64,000 nucleotides of DNA from Crocinitomicaceae bacterium (GTDB taxonomy: Bacteria; Bacteroidota; Bacteroidia; Flavobacteriales_D; Crocinitomicaceae): positions 434,001 to 498,000 of the forward strand of contig JACJYW010000003.1 of the NCBI GenBank assembly GCA_020635955.1, written 5' to 3'. The translations under genes and the position numbers were made by a program. Positions 8,399-18,900 of this stretch are shown one piece after another; the first letter of the stretch is position 1, and the number at the start of each line of letters is the position of its first letter. Under the pieces are notes generated by a model. The model saw only the letters and a program-made list of their open reading frames with translations, did not search any database and had not been told where the DNA came from.

Positions 8399-9300
8399 CC
8401 TGGATCAAATATAAAAAGGATTATCAAAGTTATCTGAAAATTGAAAAAGCCTTATCACCAAATAGTGTTGAAGCTTATTTAAGAGATGTGGATAAACTGA
8501 TCCAATATCTGGAATTCATAGGGTCAGACAAATCAGCAGAACAGGTCAAGTTAAAAGATCTGCAAGATATGATCAAATGGATCAGTGAAATGGGTATATC
8601 GGCCAGATCTCAGGCCCGCATTATATCCGGAATACGCAATTTTTTCTTCTTCCTAATTCTTGAAAATACGATCAAACAAGACCCAAGCGAATTATTAGAA
8701 TTACCGAAGATTGGGAAAAAGTTACCTGAAGTATTATCCATTGAAGAAATTGACGGATTGAAGAACGCAGTAGATATGTCCAAAAAAGAAGGACATAGAA
8801 ATCGCGCCATTATAGAAACCTTATACAGTTGCGGATTACGTGTAAGTGAGCTCATTAATCTAAAGATCACAAACATTTATCGAGAAGAAGGTTTTATTAG
8901 GGTTATCGGAAAAGGGAATAAAGAAAGATTAGTGCCTTTGAGCAGGTCTGTCGAGAATGAGATCGATATTTACCAGAATATGGTACGCATTCATCAAGAC
9001 ATTAAACCCGGTAATGAAGACTTTCTTTTTTTGAACCGAAGAGGAGCAAAATTGACTCGGGTAATGATATTCACCATCATTAAAGATCTTGCCGAGGAAA
9101 TTGGGCTACGGAAGAACATCAGTCCACATACCTTCAGACATTCTTTTGCCACGCACCTGGTTGAAGGAGGTGCCAATTTAAGAGCAGTTCAGGAAATGTT
9201 GGGGCATGAATCTATCAGTACAACCGAGATCTACACTCATTTGAGCAATGACGTTTTAAGGGAAGCTATTATTTCATTTCACCCTCGTAATAAGTCATAA
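8389..9300 (+). CDS. xerD: tyrosine recombinase XerD-like
   Basis: 303 residues. Site-specific recombinase of the XerC/XerD class, which resolves chromosome dimers at dif during division. The N-terminal SAM-like DNA-binding domain spans about 10-95. The catalytic set is complete: R151, K175, H247, R250, H273 and nucleophile Y282. A TTG at 8389 is the only plausible start and lies inside the aroQ start region on the other strand. Its housekeeping neighbours and full catalytic set argue for the chromosomal Xer protein and not a mobile integrase. Confidence 0.9.
   Translation: MHSSWIKYKKDYQSYLKIEKALSPNSVEAYLRDVDKLIQYLEFIGSDKSAEQVKLKDLQDMIKWISEMGISARSQARIISGIRNFFFFLILENTIKQDPSELLELPKIGKKLPEVLSIEEIDGLKNAVDMSKKEGHRNRAIIETLYSCGLRVSELINLKITNIYREEGFIRVIGKGNKERLVPLSRSVENEIDIYQNMVRIHQDIKPGNEDFLFLNRRGAKLTRVMIFTIIKDLAEEIGLRKNISPHTFRHSFATHLVEGGANLRAVQEMLGHESISTTEIYTHLSNDVLREAIISFHPRNKS
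8406..8413 (-). promoter_or_regulatory. -7 element TATATTTG of aroQ, inside the xerD coding start
   Basis: TAnnTTTG on the minus strand, 7 nt before ATG 8398 and 16 nt before ATG 8389. It lies within the first codons of xerD. Confidence 0.45.
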
Positions 9301-9305
9301 ATTTG
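9298..9305 (+). promoter_or_regulatory. -7 element TAAATTTG of ribD, overlapping the xerD stop codon
   Basis: The TAA stop of xerD (9298-9300) forms the first three bases of a perfect TAnnTTTG that ends 4 nt before the ribD ATG at 9310; predicts a leaderless ribD mRNA. Confidence 0.5.
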
Positions 9306-9309
9306 CGGT

Positions 9310-10305
9310 ATGACAGATGAACAATACATGGATCGTTGCATTACATTGGCTCAACAAGGGCTTGGAATGGTAGCACCTAATCCCATGGTTGGTTCTGTGG
9401 TCGTGCATGAAGGCAAGATCGTTGGTGAAGGATATCATATGCAATATGGCGGCCCACATGCAGAGGTTAATGCCATTAACAGTGTAAAAGATCAAAGCCT
9501 TCTCTACTCTTCTACTCTTTACGTTAATTTGGAACCCTGTGCACATTTTGGCAAAACTCCCCCTTGTTCCAATCTGATCATTGAAAAGAAGATTCCAAAG
9601 GTAGTTGTGGGTTGTATTGATTCTTATTCAGAAGTTGCTGGTAAAGGTATTGAACGCATGCGAAATGCGGGAATTGAAGTGGTAGTTGGTGTTTTGGAGA
9701 AAGCTTCCCTTGATCTGAATAAGCGATTCTTCACTTTCCACAATAAAAAAAGACCTTTTGTGATTTTGAAATGGGCCCAATCTAGTGATGGATTCATTGA
9801 TATTGATCGTTCTACAGGAGATAAAGGAATTCATTGGATCACCCAGACAGAAACAAAACAACTCGTTCACAAATGGAGAAGAGAAGAAGCAGGGATATTG
9901 GTTGGCAAGAACACTGTCATAAATGATGATCCGGAACTTACAGTTCGAGAAATTGAAGGTCATTCCCCTACTCGCTTTATCATTGATCCTGCAAATGAAT
10001 TAGACCTGACTAAATACAAGGTTGGAAACGATAAGGCTAAAACGGTAGTTATTTCTGGGCAAGATGCGCTTTCAATTGAAACAATTCTGGATCGCATTTA
10101 TCGTGAGAACATTCAATCTGTGATCATTGAAGGCGGAAAATTCACTTTGGAACAGTTCATTCAAAGTGGAATCTGGGATGAAGCAAGAATACTAACAGGA
10201 ATCAATGAACTAAAGAATGGAACAACTGCACCAATCATTCAGGGAACTGTAGTGGAATCCTATTTTTACGGAAAAGATAAAATCGAAATTTATCGTCATG
10301 CTTGA
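9310..10305 (+). CDS. ribD: bifunctional pyrimidine deaminase/reductase of riboflavin synthesis
   Basis: 331 residues. The N-terminal deaminase has the zinc site H50-A-E52 and C77/C86 (PCAHFGKTPPC) and acts on the 2,5-diaminopyrimidine from GTP cyclohydrolase II. The C-terminal half (from about 145, RPFVILKWAQSSDGFI) is the NADPH-dependent reductase. Length is slightly short of the ~360 common for RibD but both domains are complete. The start of the EamA transporter gene overlaps its 3' end by 8 nt. Confidence 0.95.
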   Translation: MTDEQYMDRCITLAQQGLGMVAPNPMVGSVVVHEGKIVGEGYHMQYGGPHAEVNAINSVKDQSLLYSSTLYVNLEPCAHFGKTPPCSNLIIEKKIPKVVVGCIDSYSEVAGKGIERMRNAGIEVVVGVLEKASLDLNKRFFTFHNKKRPFVILKWAQSSDGFIDIDRSTGDKGIHWITQTETKQLVHKWRREEAGILVGKNTVINDDPELTVREIEGHSPTRFIIDPANELDLTKYKVGNDKAKTVVISGQDALSIETILDRIYRENIQSVIIEGGKFTLEQFIQSGIWDEARILTGINELKNGTTAPIIQGTVVESYFYGKDKIEIYRHA

Positions 10306-11161
10306 CCTGATTTTAGGCATATTGTTCTTCAATGTTATTCTTATCCTCTTCAAACTATTTGAGAAGTATAAGGTAGACAACCTGCAGGCCATCATAGTCA
10401 ATTATATTGTGGCATCTTCTTTGGGCATTATAACTGCAGATGTGGATGAACCGGTCAACTATATTTTACATTCAGATTGGGTTTACTTTGGTTTGATCAT
10501 AGGCTTCTTTTTTATTGTAGTATTCAATTTGCTGGCAACAGGAGCACAAAAGGTGGGTATAGCTATTTCCACGGTGGCCAACAAAATGTCAGTGATCATT
10601 CCTGTCATCTTTGCTTTCATTGCATTTGGGGATACGGTATCTTTTTTAAAGATTACCGGAATTATATTAGCTCTGGCTGGAGTTTACCTCACTTCAACAA
10701 CAGGATTAAAACTAAATTTTGACAAGAAATACTTGTGGTTGATCCTCATCATATTTGTTGGACAGGGAATTGCAGATTGCATTTTCAACTATGCCCAGCA
10801 TTTTTATGTTGATGGTAATGAAGCTAAGATCTTCATTTCTTCTATGTTCATGGGAGCCTGCACTACTGGTTTGATCATGGTCACACCAAAATATATTCGA
10901 AAAGAATCAAAATTTGAGTTCAAGAATGTACTCTGGGGAATAGGATTAGGTGTTCCTAACTTCCTGACCGTCTATTACTTTTTCCGATCGTTGGAAAGCG
11001 GATTCATGGAAAGTTCTCAAGTATATCCTATTTTGAACATGGGTGTAATCGTACTCTCAGCTCTCACCGGATGGCTAATTTTTAAAGAAAAAATGGCGCT
11101 CGCAAATTGGCTTGGCATAGTATTATCCATTTTTGCCATAGCTGCAATTACATTCGGTTAA
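10298..11161 (+). CDS. EamA/DMT-family transporter
   Basis: 287 residues with about ten hydrophobic helices in two five-helix EamA halves; the second half ends with the usual SSQVYPILNMGVIVLSALTG and WLGIVLSIFAI helices. DMT transporters move small metabolites across the inner membrane. The overlap with ribD suggests co-transcription; export or import of a flavin-related compound is possible but rests only on position. Confidence 0.85.
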   Translation: MLDLILGILFFNVILILFKLFEKYKVDNLQAIIVNYIVASSLGIITADVDEPVNYILHSDWVYFGLIIGFFFIVVFNLLATGAQKVGIAISTVANKMSVIIPVIFAFIAFGDTVSFLKITGIILALAGVYLTSTTGLKLNFDKKYLWLILIIFVGQGIADCIFNYAQHFYVDGNEAKIFISSMFMGACTTGLIMVTPKYIRKESKFEFKNVLWGIGLGVPNFLTVYYFFRSLESGFMESSQVYPILNMGVIVLSALTGWLIFKEKMALANWLGIVLSIFAIAAITFG

Positions 11162-11165
11162 TCCT

Positions 11166-11173
11166 TATCTTTG
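11166..11173 (+). promoter_or_regulatory. -7 element TATCTTTG of the alpha/beta-hydrolase lipoprotein gene
   Basis: TAnnTTTG ending 18 nt before ATG 11192. The in-frame TTG at 11171 lies inside this box, so it is not the translation start. Confidence 0.5.
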
Positions 11174-11191
11174 ATAAGACATATTTTAATT

Positions 11192-11998
11192 ATGAAAAAA
11201 GTAGTGTTCCTGCTGGCTATGATGCCACTTATAGTTGCTTCTTGTGGTGGAAGCAACGAATCAAATGAGAATAAAGAAATCGTAATTGATACAACCATCA
11301 ATGAAACCATTATAATTACGAATGAAGACGCCAAATCAGTAACATTTGCCTCAGCTGATGGCCTTGAAATAACCGGAAATCTGTATGAGATTGACAAAGA
11401 ATCTCCAATAATAGTATTATGTCATCAGGCTGGTTATAACAAGTTCGAGTATGAAGGCACAGCACAACGATTGAATGAATTAGGTTTTAATTGTTTAGCC
11501 ATTGATCAACGTTCGGGCGGTCCTATTGGTATTTATCAAAACGAAACAGCCAATAGAGCCATTGAGAAGAACATAGCCATTGACTATTTAAGCGCAAGAC
11601 CAGATATTGCTGCTGCTGTTGAGTACGCGTACAATGAATTTGATCAACAGGTTATTTTGTGGGGCAGTTCTTATTCATCCACACTGGCTTTATGGGAAGG
11701 GCTGAGAAATGACAAAGTCAAAGCCGTTGTTGCTTTTAGTCCCGGCGATTATTTTCCGGAAATTGGATCTCTAACCGACTCATTAGCGAATTTTCAAAAA
11801 CCATTTTTTATTACTTGTTCTGATCAGGAAATTGACGTCACAGCTAAAATGCTATCTAAAACAAACTTAACTGATGAGCACGTGTTTTACAAGCCTATTG
11901 GAATTGGATATCATGGTTCACGTGCCCTTTGGCCTGGTCAATATAATGGGGAACAATATTGGACAGCAATAAAATCTTATTTAGAGCATTTGAAATAG
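11192..11998 (+). CDS. alpha/beta-hydrolase fold lipoprotein
   Basis: 268 residues from ATG 11192. A lipoprotein signal ends at LIVASC (Cys18), so the protein is lipid-anchored in the envelope. The hydrolase core follows: VLCHQAGYNKFEYEG as oxyanion region, WGSSYSS as nucleophile elbow (GxSxS), and a likely catalytic His in GIGYHGSRALW. Distantly like dienelactone-hydrolase/peptidase S9-type proteins; substrate unknown. An upstream TTG is rejected because it sits in the -7 box and would spoil the signal peptide. Confidence 0.82.
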   Translation: MKKVVFLLAMMPLIVASCGGSNESNENKEIVIDTTINETIIITNEDAKSVTFASADGLEITGNLYEIDKESPIIVLCHQAGYNKFEYEGTAQRLNELGFNCLAIDQRSGGPIGIYQNETANRAIEKNIAIDYLSARPDIAAAVEYAYNEFDQQVILWGSSYSSTLALWEGLRNDKVKAVVAFSPGDYFPEIGSLTDSLANFQKPFFITCSDQEIDVTAKMLSKTNLTDEHVFYKPIGIGYHGSRALWPGQYNGEQYWTAIKSYLEHLK

Positions 11999-12025
11999 GC
12001 AACTATCTCGTTATATTTACGTTTG
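11989..12025 (+). promoter_or_regulatory. promoter for the 129-residue exported protein gene
   Basis: TTTG (11989-11992) is followed after 19 nt by TATATTTA (12012-12019, one mismatch); an alternative perfect box TACGTTTG is at 12018-12025. Either gives a leader of about 30-37 nt before ATG 12061. Confidence 0.45.
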
Positions 12026-12060
12026 TATAATAGATTTGATCAATTCAATTCATTGAAGCA

Positions 12061-12450
12061 ATGAAAAAAGTAAAACATATCGCATTATCATTAATGCTTT
12101 TCGCAACAACTAATTTGTTAGCGAATCCAGTTGTTGTATTATCAGAGAATAAGGCTGATTATACACAAACATCTACCGGTTACATTGTTCATTTTCAGTT
12201 ACAAGCCACTGCTGCAGAATTGCAGTCTATTGAAGACTTAGTAGCTGAGAATCCAAGCGTTACCATGCAGGTAGAGCTAGTTCAGGAAGGCACCTACAAT
12301 ATCGTTTACACGGTAGATCACCAAAATCAGCCTGAATATGTACACAAAATGATGCTATCTACAGGTTTTCAAGATGTAAAATATCAAGGAAACGACTATG
12401 ATCTAAATAAGGTTATTGAAGTGATCTACTTCTACCAGGATCAACAGTAG
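12061..12450 (+). CDS. exported protein of unknown function
   Basis: 129 residues with a clear signal peptide ending TNLLANP. The ~105-residue mature part is acidic, mixed alpha/beta in look, with aromatic residues near the end (EVIYFYQDQQ). I do not recognise a family. It is a single-gene unit: own promoter upstream and a strong terminator 20 nt after its stop. Confidence 0.75.
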   Translation: MKKVKHIALSLMLFATTNLLANPVVVLSENKADYTQTSTGYIVHFQLQATAAELQSIEDLVAENPSVTMQVELVQEGTYNIVYTVDHQNQPEYVHKMMLSTGFQDVKYQGNDYDLNKVIEVIYFYQDQQ

Positions 12451-12470
12451 AATAAATAAAATTAATAATG

Positions 12471-12503
12471 AGCCCTTTCTAGCTATTAGGAAGGGCTTTT
12501 TTG
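12471..12503 (+). terminator. Rho-independent terminator
   Basis: Stem AGCCCTTTCT / AGGAAGGGCT with a short loop, followed directly by TTTTTTG. It ends the transcript of the 129-residue protein gene. Confidence 0.85.
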
Positions 12504-12543
12504 TTGCTTATAAGTACAATTACATTCCAATTGGTTTAAGTGC

Positions 12544-12723
12544 TTAAAAGCTTTCTTTTGGCGCCTTATCCAATTCCATTTCATAGTTGAGCTCATCTCT
12601 TCTTGAATCAGTTCGCATCATAAAGGCTTCTATGTCGCCTTTTGCTACTTCTTCTTCAACGAATCTAAAATGCTCAAGCTAACCAATTTCATTTGGGGCA
12701 GATACATTCCTTAATTGAAATGA
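12544..12723 (-). pseudogene. remnant of the 3' end of a protein-coding gene
   Basis: On the minus strand a frame reads SFQLRNVSAPNEIG, then a TAG (12681-12679), then 45 codons beginning LEHFRFVEEEVAKGDIEAF and ending DKAPKESF before a TAA at 12544. The charged composition and plausible secondary structure on both sides of the in-frame stop look like real coding sequence. There is a further in-frame TAA upstream at 12726-12724 and no start codon. I read it as the C-terminus of a deleted gene. Family not recognised. Confidence 0.5.
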
Positions 12724-12854
12724 TTATTTAATATTCTTTAAGACATGTTTTAAGCAATTATATCATTGCAGATAAGGAAATCTCTTAAGGAATTTCACGA
12801 GGCTAATAAGAGTGTGTTGAGAATGCTTTATTTACAATTTAAATTTACCACAGA

Positions 12855-12898
12855 TACATAAAAAACAAAACCGACCTGCCTAAGAGACAGATCGGTTT
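12855..12898 (-). terminator. Rho-independent terminator of the SprB-repeat gene
   Basis: Read on the minus strand: AAACCGATCTG, a short loop with CTTAGG, then CAGGTCGGTTT followed by TGTTTTTTATG. It sits about 22 nt after the stop codon at 12920. Confidence 0.75.
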
Positions 12899-12919
12899 CA
12901 TATGTTGGTCTTTAATTTA

Positions 12920-15900
12920 CTATTTCAATACAGTCACGTGACCTCTGTGAGTTTGTTTCTTATCCGAAAGTTTCTCACCAAACTCAATTTGCCAGATGTA
13001 TGTTCCGTCATCTACCAAACCGCCGTCACCATAATGACCGTTCCATCCCTTTTCATAGTTATATGATTCAAAGATGATCTCTCCCCATCTGTTAAAAATC
13101 GTCATATGATATTCATACGGATCAACCCCTGCTGTAAATACAGGCATGAATGATTCATTGAACAGGTCCCCATCAGGTGTAAATGAATTTGGAATGTAGA
13201 AGATCACATCTTCATAGATTGTTACATCTAAACAAACCGTGTCAATACATCCAACCGCTGAAGTAACAGTTTGACATACCTGAACTGTAGTTTCTTCTGT
13301 AACACCATCAAATGTAATTACAGGGTTTTGATCTGAAGATGATCCGAAACCAGCAAACTGATAGTACCATTGTACCGCATCAGACGAATTATCTACAATT
13401 GTAATTGTAGGATCCAGAATTGTTGGCTGTGCAGGCTCCCAGTAGAATCCGGCAGTTGGATTATCAAATACCGTAACTGCACTTGATACCGTAGTGATTC
13501 CATAACATCCTACTGCGGTAGTAACTTCTAGTGTTACATCATAAGTTGTACCTGCGGTCACATACTGTTCTGTTGGACCTGTACATCCGGTATAAGTATC
13601 ACCATTTCCTAGATCCCATACACATGTTGCTCCAGTTAAATCAATTGGAGTTGTATTAATGAATGTTGCATTGTGAGGAGCACAACCATCAGACACTGTA
13701 AATGAAGGCACAGGGTTCTCTAACACATTGATCACAACTACTGAAGTATCGAATCTATAACATTCATCATAACCTACCATATAAATAGAATCAGTTGTTC
13801 CTGCAGGCCATGTTGGCGTATAAGTGAATGGGTTATCACCCAGGTTAATGGTATCTAAGCTCATGCTGATCCACTCGTAGAAGTGTTGTCCTGGCCATCC
13901 ATCAAATCCAGTTCCAGTCATAGTAACTGAACCTCCAGGACAGATGTCAACTGTTGTAGGAGAAACTGTTGCATAGAATGGTGGATGAGGAACATTCACC
14001 ACACCTGGCTGAATGTTAGAAGTACATCCATTGGCATCAGTCACCTGACAGTTCAAAGTAGTTTGAGCAGTGTATCCACTTACACCTAAATATTGTGCCG
14101 TATCAGTATTATCCCAGATATAGTAATAAGGTTGAGTACCACCTGTTGCAAATGCTTCTAGTGTTCCAAATCCTTCATAACAAATGTCAATCGGTGCTAC
14201 AGCGCTAAGAACCAATGGATCTGGCTGAGCAATATCAATTGTTGATGTTTGTGGACATCCGTTAGCGTTTTCAACAACTATGTTGTAAGTCTGTCCTCCA
14301 ACTGCTCCACACAATCCTGTGAATGAGCTTGCAGCCTGGAATGTAACACCACCGTCAACACTAAATTGAGTTGCCTGGGCACTGTTGATGGCTATTGTAC
14401 CATCACAAAGTCCATTACAAGTTGCATCAGTTGCAGAAACTGAAGTAATAACAACCATTGGTGGTTCTGTAATATTAAACACTGCCTGAGTGGCACATCC
14501 GTTAGCATCTGTAATATCTACCATATAACCACCCGCACACAAAGCTGAAACCGTATTGTTAAGAGGCGTACCTCCTGACCAAACATAGTTTATAGCTCCA
14601 GTACCACCTGTTACAGTTACATCTGCAGATCCATCACATTGACCAAAACAGTTAGCGTCAACACTATTTTGAGCGGATACTACCAATTCTGCAGGTTCAT
14701 TCAATGTTTCTGTAGAAGTTGATTGACATCCATTAGCATCCTGTACAATTATGTTATGGTTTCCAGCCGCTAAATAGTCAGCTATATTATTCAATCCAAA
14801 TGTACCCCCGCCATCAAAGCTATATTGATAAGGTGTTGTTCCACCATTTGCTGTAATGTTAACAATACCAGTATTGTCGTTGAAACAAAGTAGATCAGTA
14901 TTTACAGTAGAATGCGTCAATTGTGTTGGCTCTATAATTGTTACCGCTTGAGTTGCTGTACAAAGGTTCGCATCAGTTACAGTTACAGTATAGTTACCAG
15001 CGCACAGGTTTTGGAATAAACCACCTGCTTGTCCCGCACCACCAATATCATAAGTCAATGCTCCAGTTCCACCATTTGCTAGTGCATCAATCTCTCCAAT
15101 GCAGTTTCCAAAACAATCAATATCAGTTGAAGTAACTGAAACCATTTGTGGAGAAGCTTCTGACAATACAGTATGCAATTCTGAATATTGACATCCATTA
15201 TTGTCTTCTACCACTAAAGTGTAGTTACCAGGAGCTAATCCAGCAAAGTTGTTTCCAGGCTGGAATGTAACACCATTATCTGAACTATACTGATAAGCAG
15301 GTGTACCACCAGCTGCAGTAACTGTAATGTCCCCATTGTTGATACCACAAGTTGCAGGGTTTGAAGCTAAATTGGCGCTAACAACAGTCGGCTCATTAAT
15401 AGTTTGAGCACTTGAAGTTGTACATCCATTAGCATCCTTCACATACACTGTATAGTTACCAGCACACAATCCTGACAATATGTTTCCTGATTGTAGAATT
15501 GTTCCACCATCAGAACTATATTGATAAGGAGCAGTACCTCCCGCAGCTGTTACGTTAATTTGTCCATCACAAGAACCATTACACAACACATCTGTCGGAA
15601 CATTATTCTCAGTTAATTGAGTAGGCTCATTAATGATCTGAGTTGTGTTGAAAGTACAGTTGTTAGCATCAGTAACCGTTATGTTGTAGTTATTTGCAGC
15701 TAATAAAGGATAAATACCAGTAGCATTTACGTTACCGCTCAAATCATAAGAGTAAGGGGCTGTTGCTCCGTTTCCTACGATCTGAATAAATCCAGTGTTA
15801 TCCTGGAAACAAACCAGATCAGTTGCATTAACAGATACGTTCCATGGAGCAGGCTCACCTAGTGTAACAGTAAATCCACCCAAACATCCATTTCCATCTT

Positions 15901-18900
15901 GTGCAAGTATTGAATATGTACCAGAAGTCAATCCATTGAATACATTACTTGCCTGATAATTGGCACCACCATCAATACTGTAAGTATACGGACCTCCATC
16001 TCCACCAATTGGGGCACCAACAGTGATTGTACCATCAGAACCTGCAGGGCAAAGTGGATCAGTACCAGTAGCTGTAAATTGAATAGTATCTGGCTCAGGG
16101 ATATTTACTTCCTGAATACCAATACACAAACCGTTATCTTCAATGGTAATGAAATGCTGTCCAGCACACAAACCATAGAAATCACCAGAAGCTTGAGAAC
16201 CTCCAGTATTTATAGTATATGTGAATGGAGGCGAACCAAATTGTTGTGAAACAATGGCCGTACCATCACAAGTATTATAACAAGAAGTTGATATTTCAAA
16301 ATCAACCTGAGTAATCATTACGTTATCAGATAATGCAGAGAACGTTGAATCCTGACAACCGTTAGCATCTTCAGCTACCAATTGATATAATCCTGAATAC
16401 AATCCTCCGAAGAATCCATTGTTGATTTGCCATGTAGTTCCTCCATTGATCGAGTATTGATAAGGAGCTAAACCATTGGTTGCAATAATCTCAAATGATC
16501 CATCATTGGCACCACAGTTAGACGGGTTATTGGCAATGTAAACGAAAGAGAATGCAGGAGGCTCAGTAACTGTAACCTGACCTGTGGTTTGACAACCATT
16601 TGCATCTTGAATAACCAGATTTTTCAATCCTGCTGAAATTCCTGTTACCGGAGAAACCGCAGAGAATGTAGTTCCATTATCTACACTGTATTGGTAAGCC
16701 GGTGTACCCCCTGATCCTGAGAACGTAATAGTACCATCTGATAAACCATGACATGAAGGTTCTGTAAAAGTAGGGTTCATCACTAAAGGTGTAGGTTGAG
16801 TAACTGTTGGAGATAAGTTAGCCAAACATCCGTTTGCATCTTTTACCACAACATTGATCAAACCTGCGCACAAACCAGTAAGAATATTTGAAGCTTGATA
16901 AGTCAATCCGTTATCTGAACTGTATTGATAACCAGGTGTACCACCATTAGCAGTTACTGTAATTTGACCATCACAAACTGCATTACAAGAAGCATTTTGA
17001 ACAGCAGCATTCGTTACGATAGGTGTTGCCTGTCCAATGTTGAAAGGTATATTAGCTGTACATCCATTAGCATCTGTTACTGTAACAGAGTGTGCACCTG
17101 CACCAAGAGCAAAAGTGTTACTTGCCTGGTTAGGTCCAGCATCCAAGCTGAACTGGTAAGGAGCTGTTCCACCTGTAACACCAATAGTTACAGAACCGTT
17201 CAAACCTCCAGCACAAGGCACATCCATTTGAGTATCCACAAAAGCAACTGGTCCAGCTGAAGCAGCTACTGTAATATTTACCGTTTGAGTACATCCATTG
17301 GCATCAGTCACAGTTACAGTGTAAGCACCTGAGGCTAATCCTGTAAATGTTGGCGAAGCCTGTTGCGGACCACCTACGCTATATTGATATGGTGCAGTAC
17401 CACCACCAGCTGTTACCGTTAATTCACCATTACTTGCACCACAAGTCGCAGGTACAGTACTTTGCTGAACTAAAGTTAATTGAGTAGGCTCAGTGATTGG
17501 AATACCAGCCATTACAAACTGACATCCATTAGCATCTTTCATTATTAAGTTGTAGTTACCATCACATAAGTTGGTAAATGTACTTGAACCTCCGAATGCT
17601 CCGGCATTAATATTATAAGTGTATGGAGGAGTACCACCGGCTTGACCACTAACAACTATTTGACCGTCACATACGTTATTACAACTAACGTTTGTAGGAG
17701 TTGCAGTAGCATTTAATGCTGCAGGTTGAGTAATAGTTACAGTAGCTTGATCTGTACAACCAAGTGCATCAGTCATAGTTACAGTATAAGTACCTGCAGC
17801 TAAACCTGAAGCAGTTTGTGATGTACCACCAGATGGGCTCCATGAATAACCAAAAGGAGCTGTTCCAATTGGGTTAGCAGTTGCTGTACCAGAGTTGTTA
17901 GCGTTACATGTTAAGTTAGTGCTTGAAGCAGTAACTGAACAACATCCAGGTCCAGGAGCAATTACAAAAGTTCCTGAATAAGTACATCCGTTTGCAGATG
18001 TTACAGTATAGTTATAGTTACCATCAGGTAAACCTGTAAATAAAGCCACTCCAGCGGCAGTATTAGGTTCAACGAAAGACTGGTTAGAAGGACCGGTAAT
18101 ATTAACTGTATATGGCCCCGAACCTGGAGCATTATTAATTGTTACCTGACCATCATTTGCACCATCACATTGCTCAGCAACTGGCGTTACTGTAGGTGCA
18201 GGTAATGCTGCATAATTGATCGTTATATCATCTGTTTCAACAATTTGTAATCCATCACATCTGGTATAAGTCACTTTACATGTATAAGTAGTGGTAGTTC
18301 CTGCAGGACAAACGTTAATTGTTGTTCCTGTCCCTAATAAAGTTGCACCTTGATACCATTCAACTGTATAAATTGGAGCACCATTTGGTGTAAATCTCCA
18401 TCCTTCAGGAGCGGTAGTTGGAACAGACCAGGTTGGAGTAGCATTTCTACCAGGAGCAGCAAGACCTACCGTACCGGCTGGATTTTGAATACCTACAATT
18501 CCTCTACCACCATTCCATGTAGAACAAAGCGCTTTACGCTTCACATAAACGTCAATTACGTTTGTAGTTTCATATAATACGATCATTGATGTTGTACGCA
18601 TTGAAGTACAGCTATAATGAGCTAACTCGTTATATACAACAACAAAAATTCTGCATGGCGCAGAACCCAACAAATACCATTTACACGTTCCATTTGATGG
18701 AGGGTACAGATCCGAGAGCACCCCAAAAATATCACCATCATCTGTCAATCCTGTTGAAGGACAGTTTTGAGTGTAGCTCCATGGCTGAAATCCCCCACCT
18801 GTTGGAGGTCCCATTTTAATGGAACCATTTGACCCTACTTTTGCCGTGGTATATGTGTTACCATAATAGCAAAAAGGGAATGGCAGGTTAATGATTGGAC

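Larger units (their letters stand above)
12451..12919. other. 469-bp gene-poor interval with two terminators and a gene remnant
   Basis: The only stretch over 300 bp without an intact gene. It holds a plus-strand terminator at its left end, a decayed minus-strand gene remnant (12544-12723) and the terminator of the giant SprB-repeat gene at its right end. Bases 12724-12854 are AT-rich and I see nothing further in them. Confidence 0.7.

Noticed and set aside
8389..9300. Tyrosine recombinase as a sign of a mobile element
   Set aside because: Full XerD-like catalytic set, housekeeping neighbours, no tRNA or att repeats, no phage or transfer genes; it fits the chromosomal Xer recombinase.
16925..17260. 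Plus-strand open frames inside the SprB-repeat gene
   Set aside because: They are rich in Thr, Ser and Cys with no domain sense and mirror the repeat periodicity of the minus-strand gene; antisense shadows.
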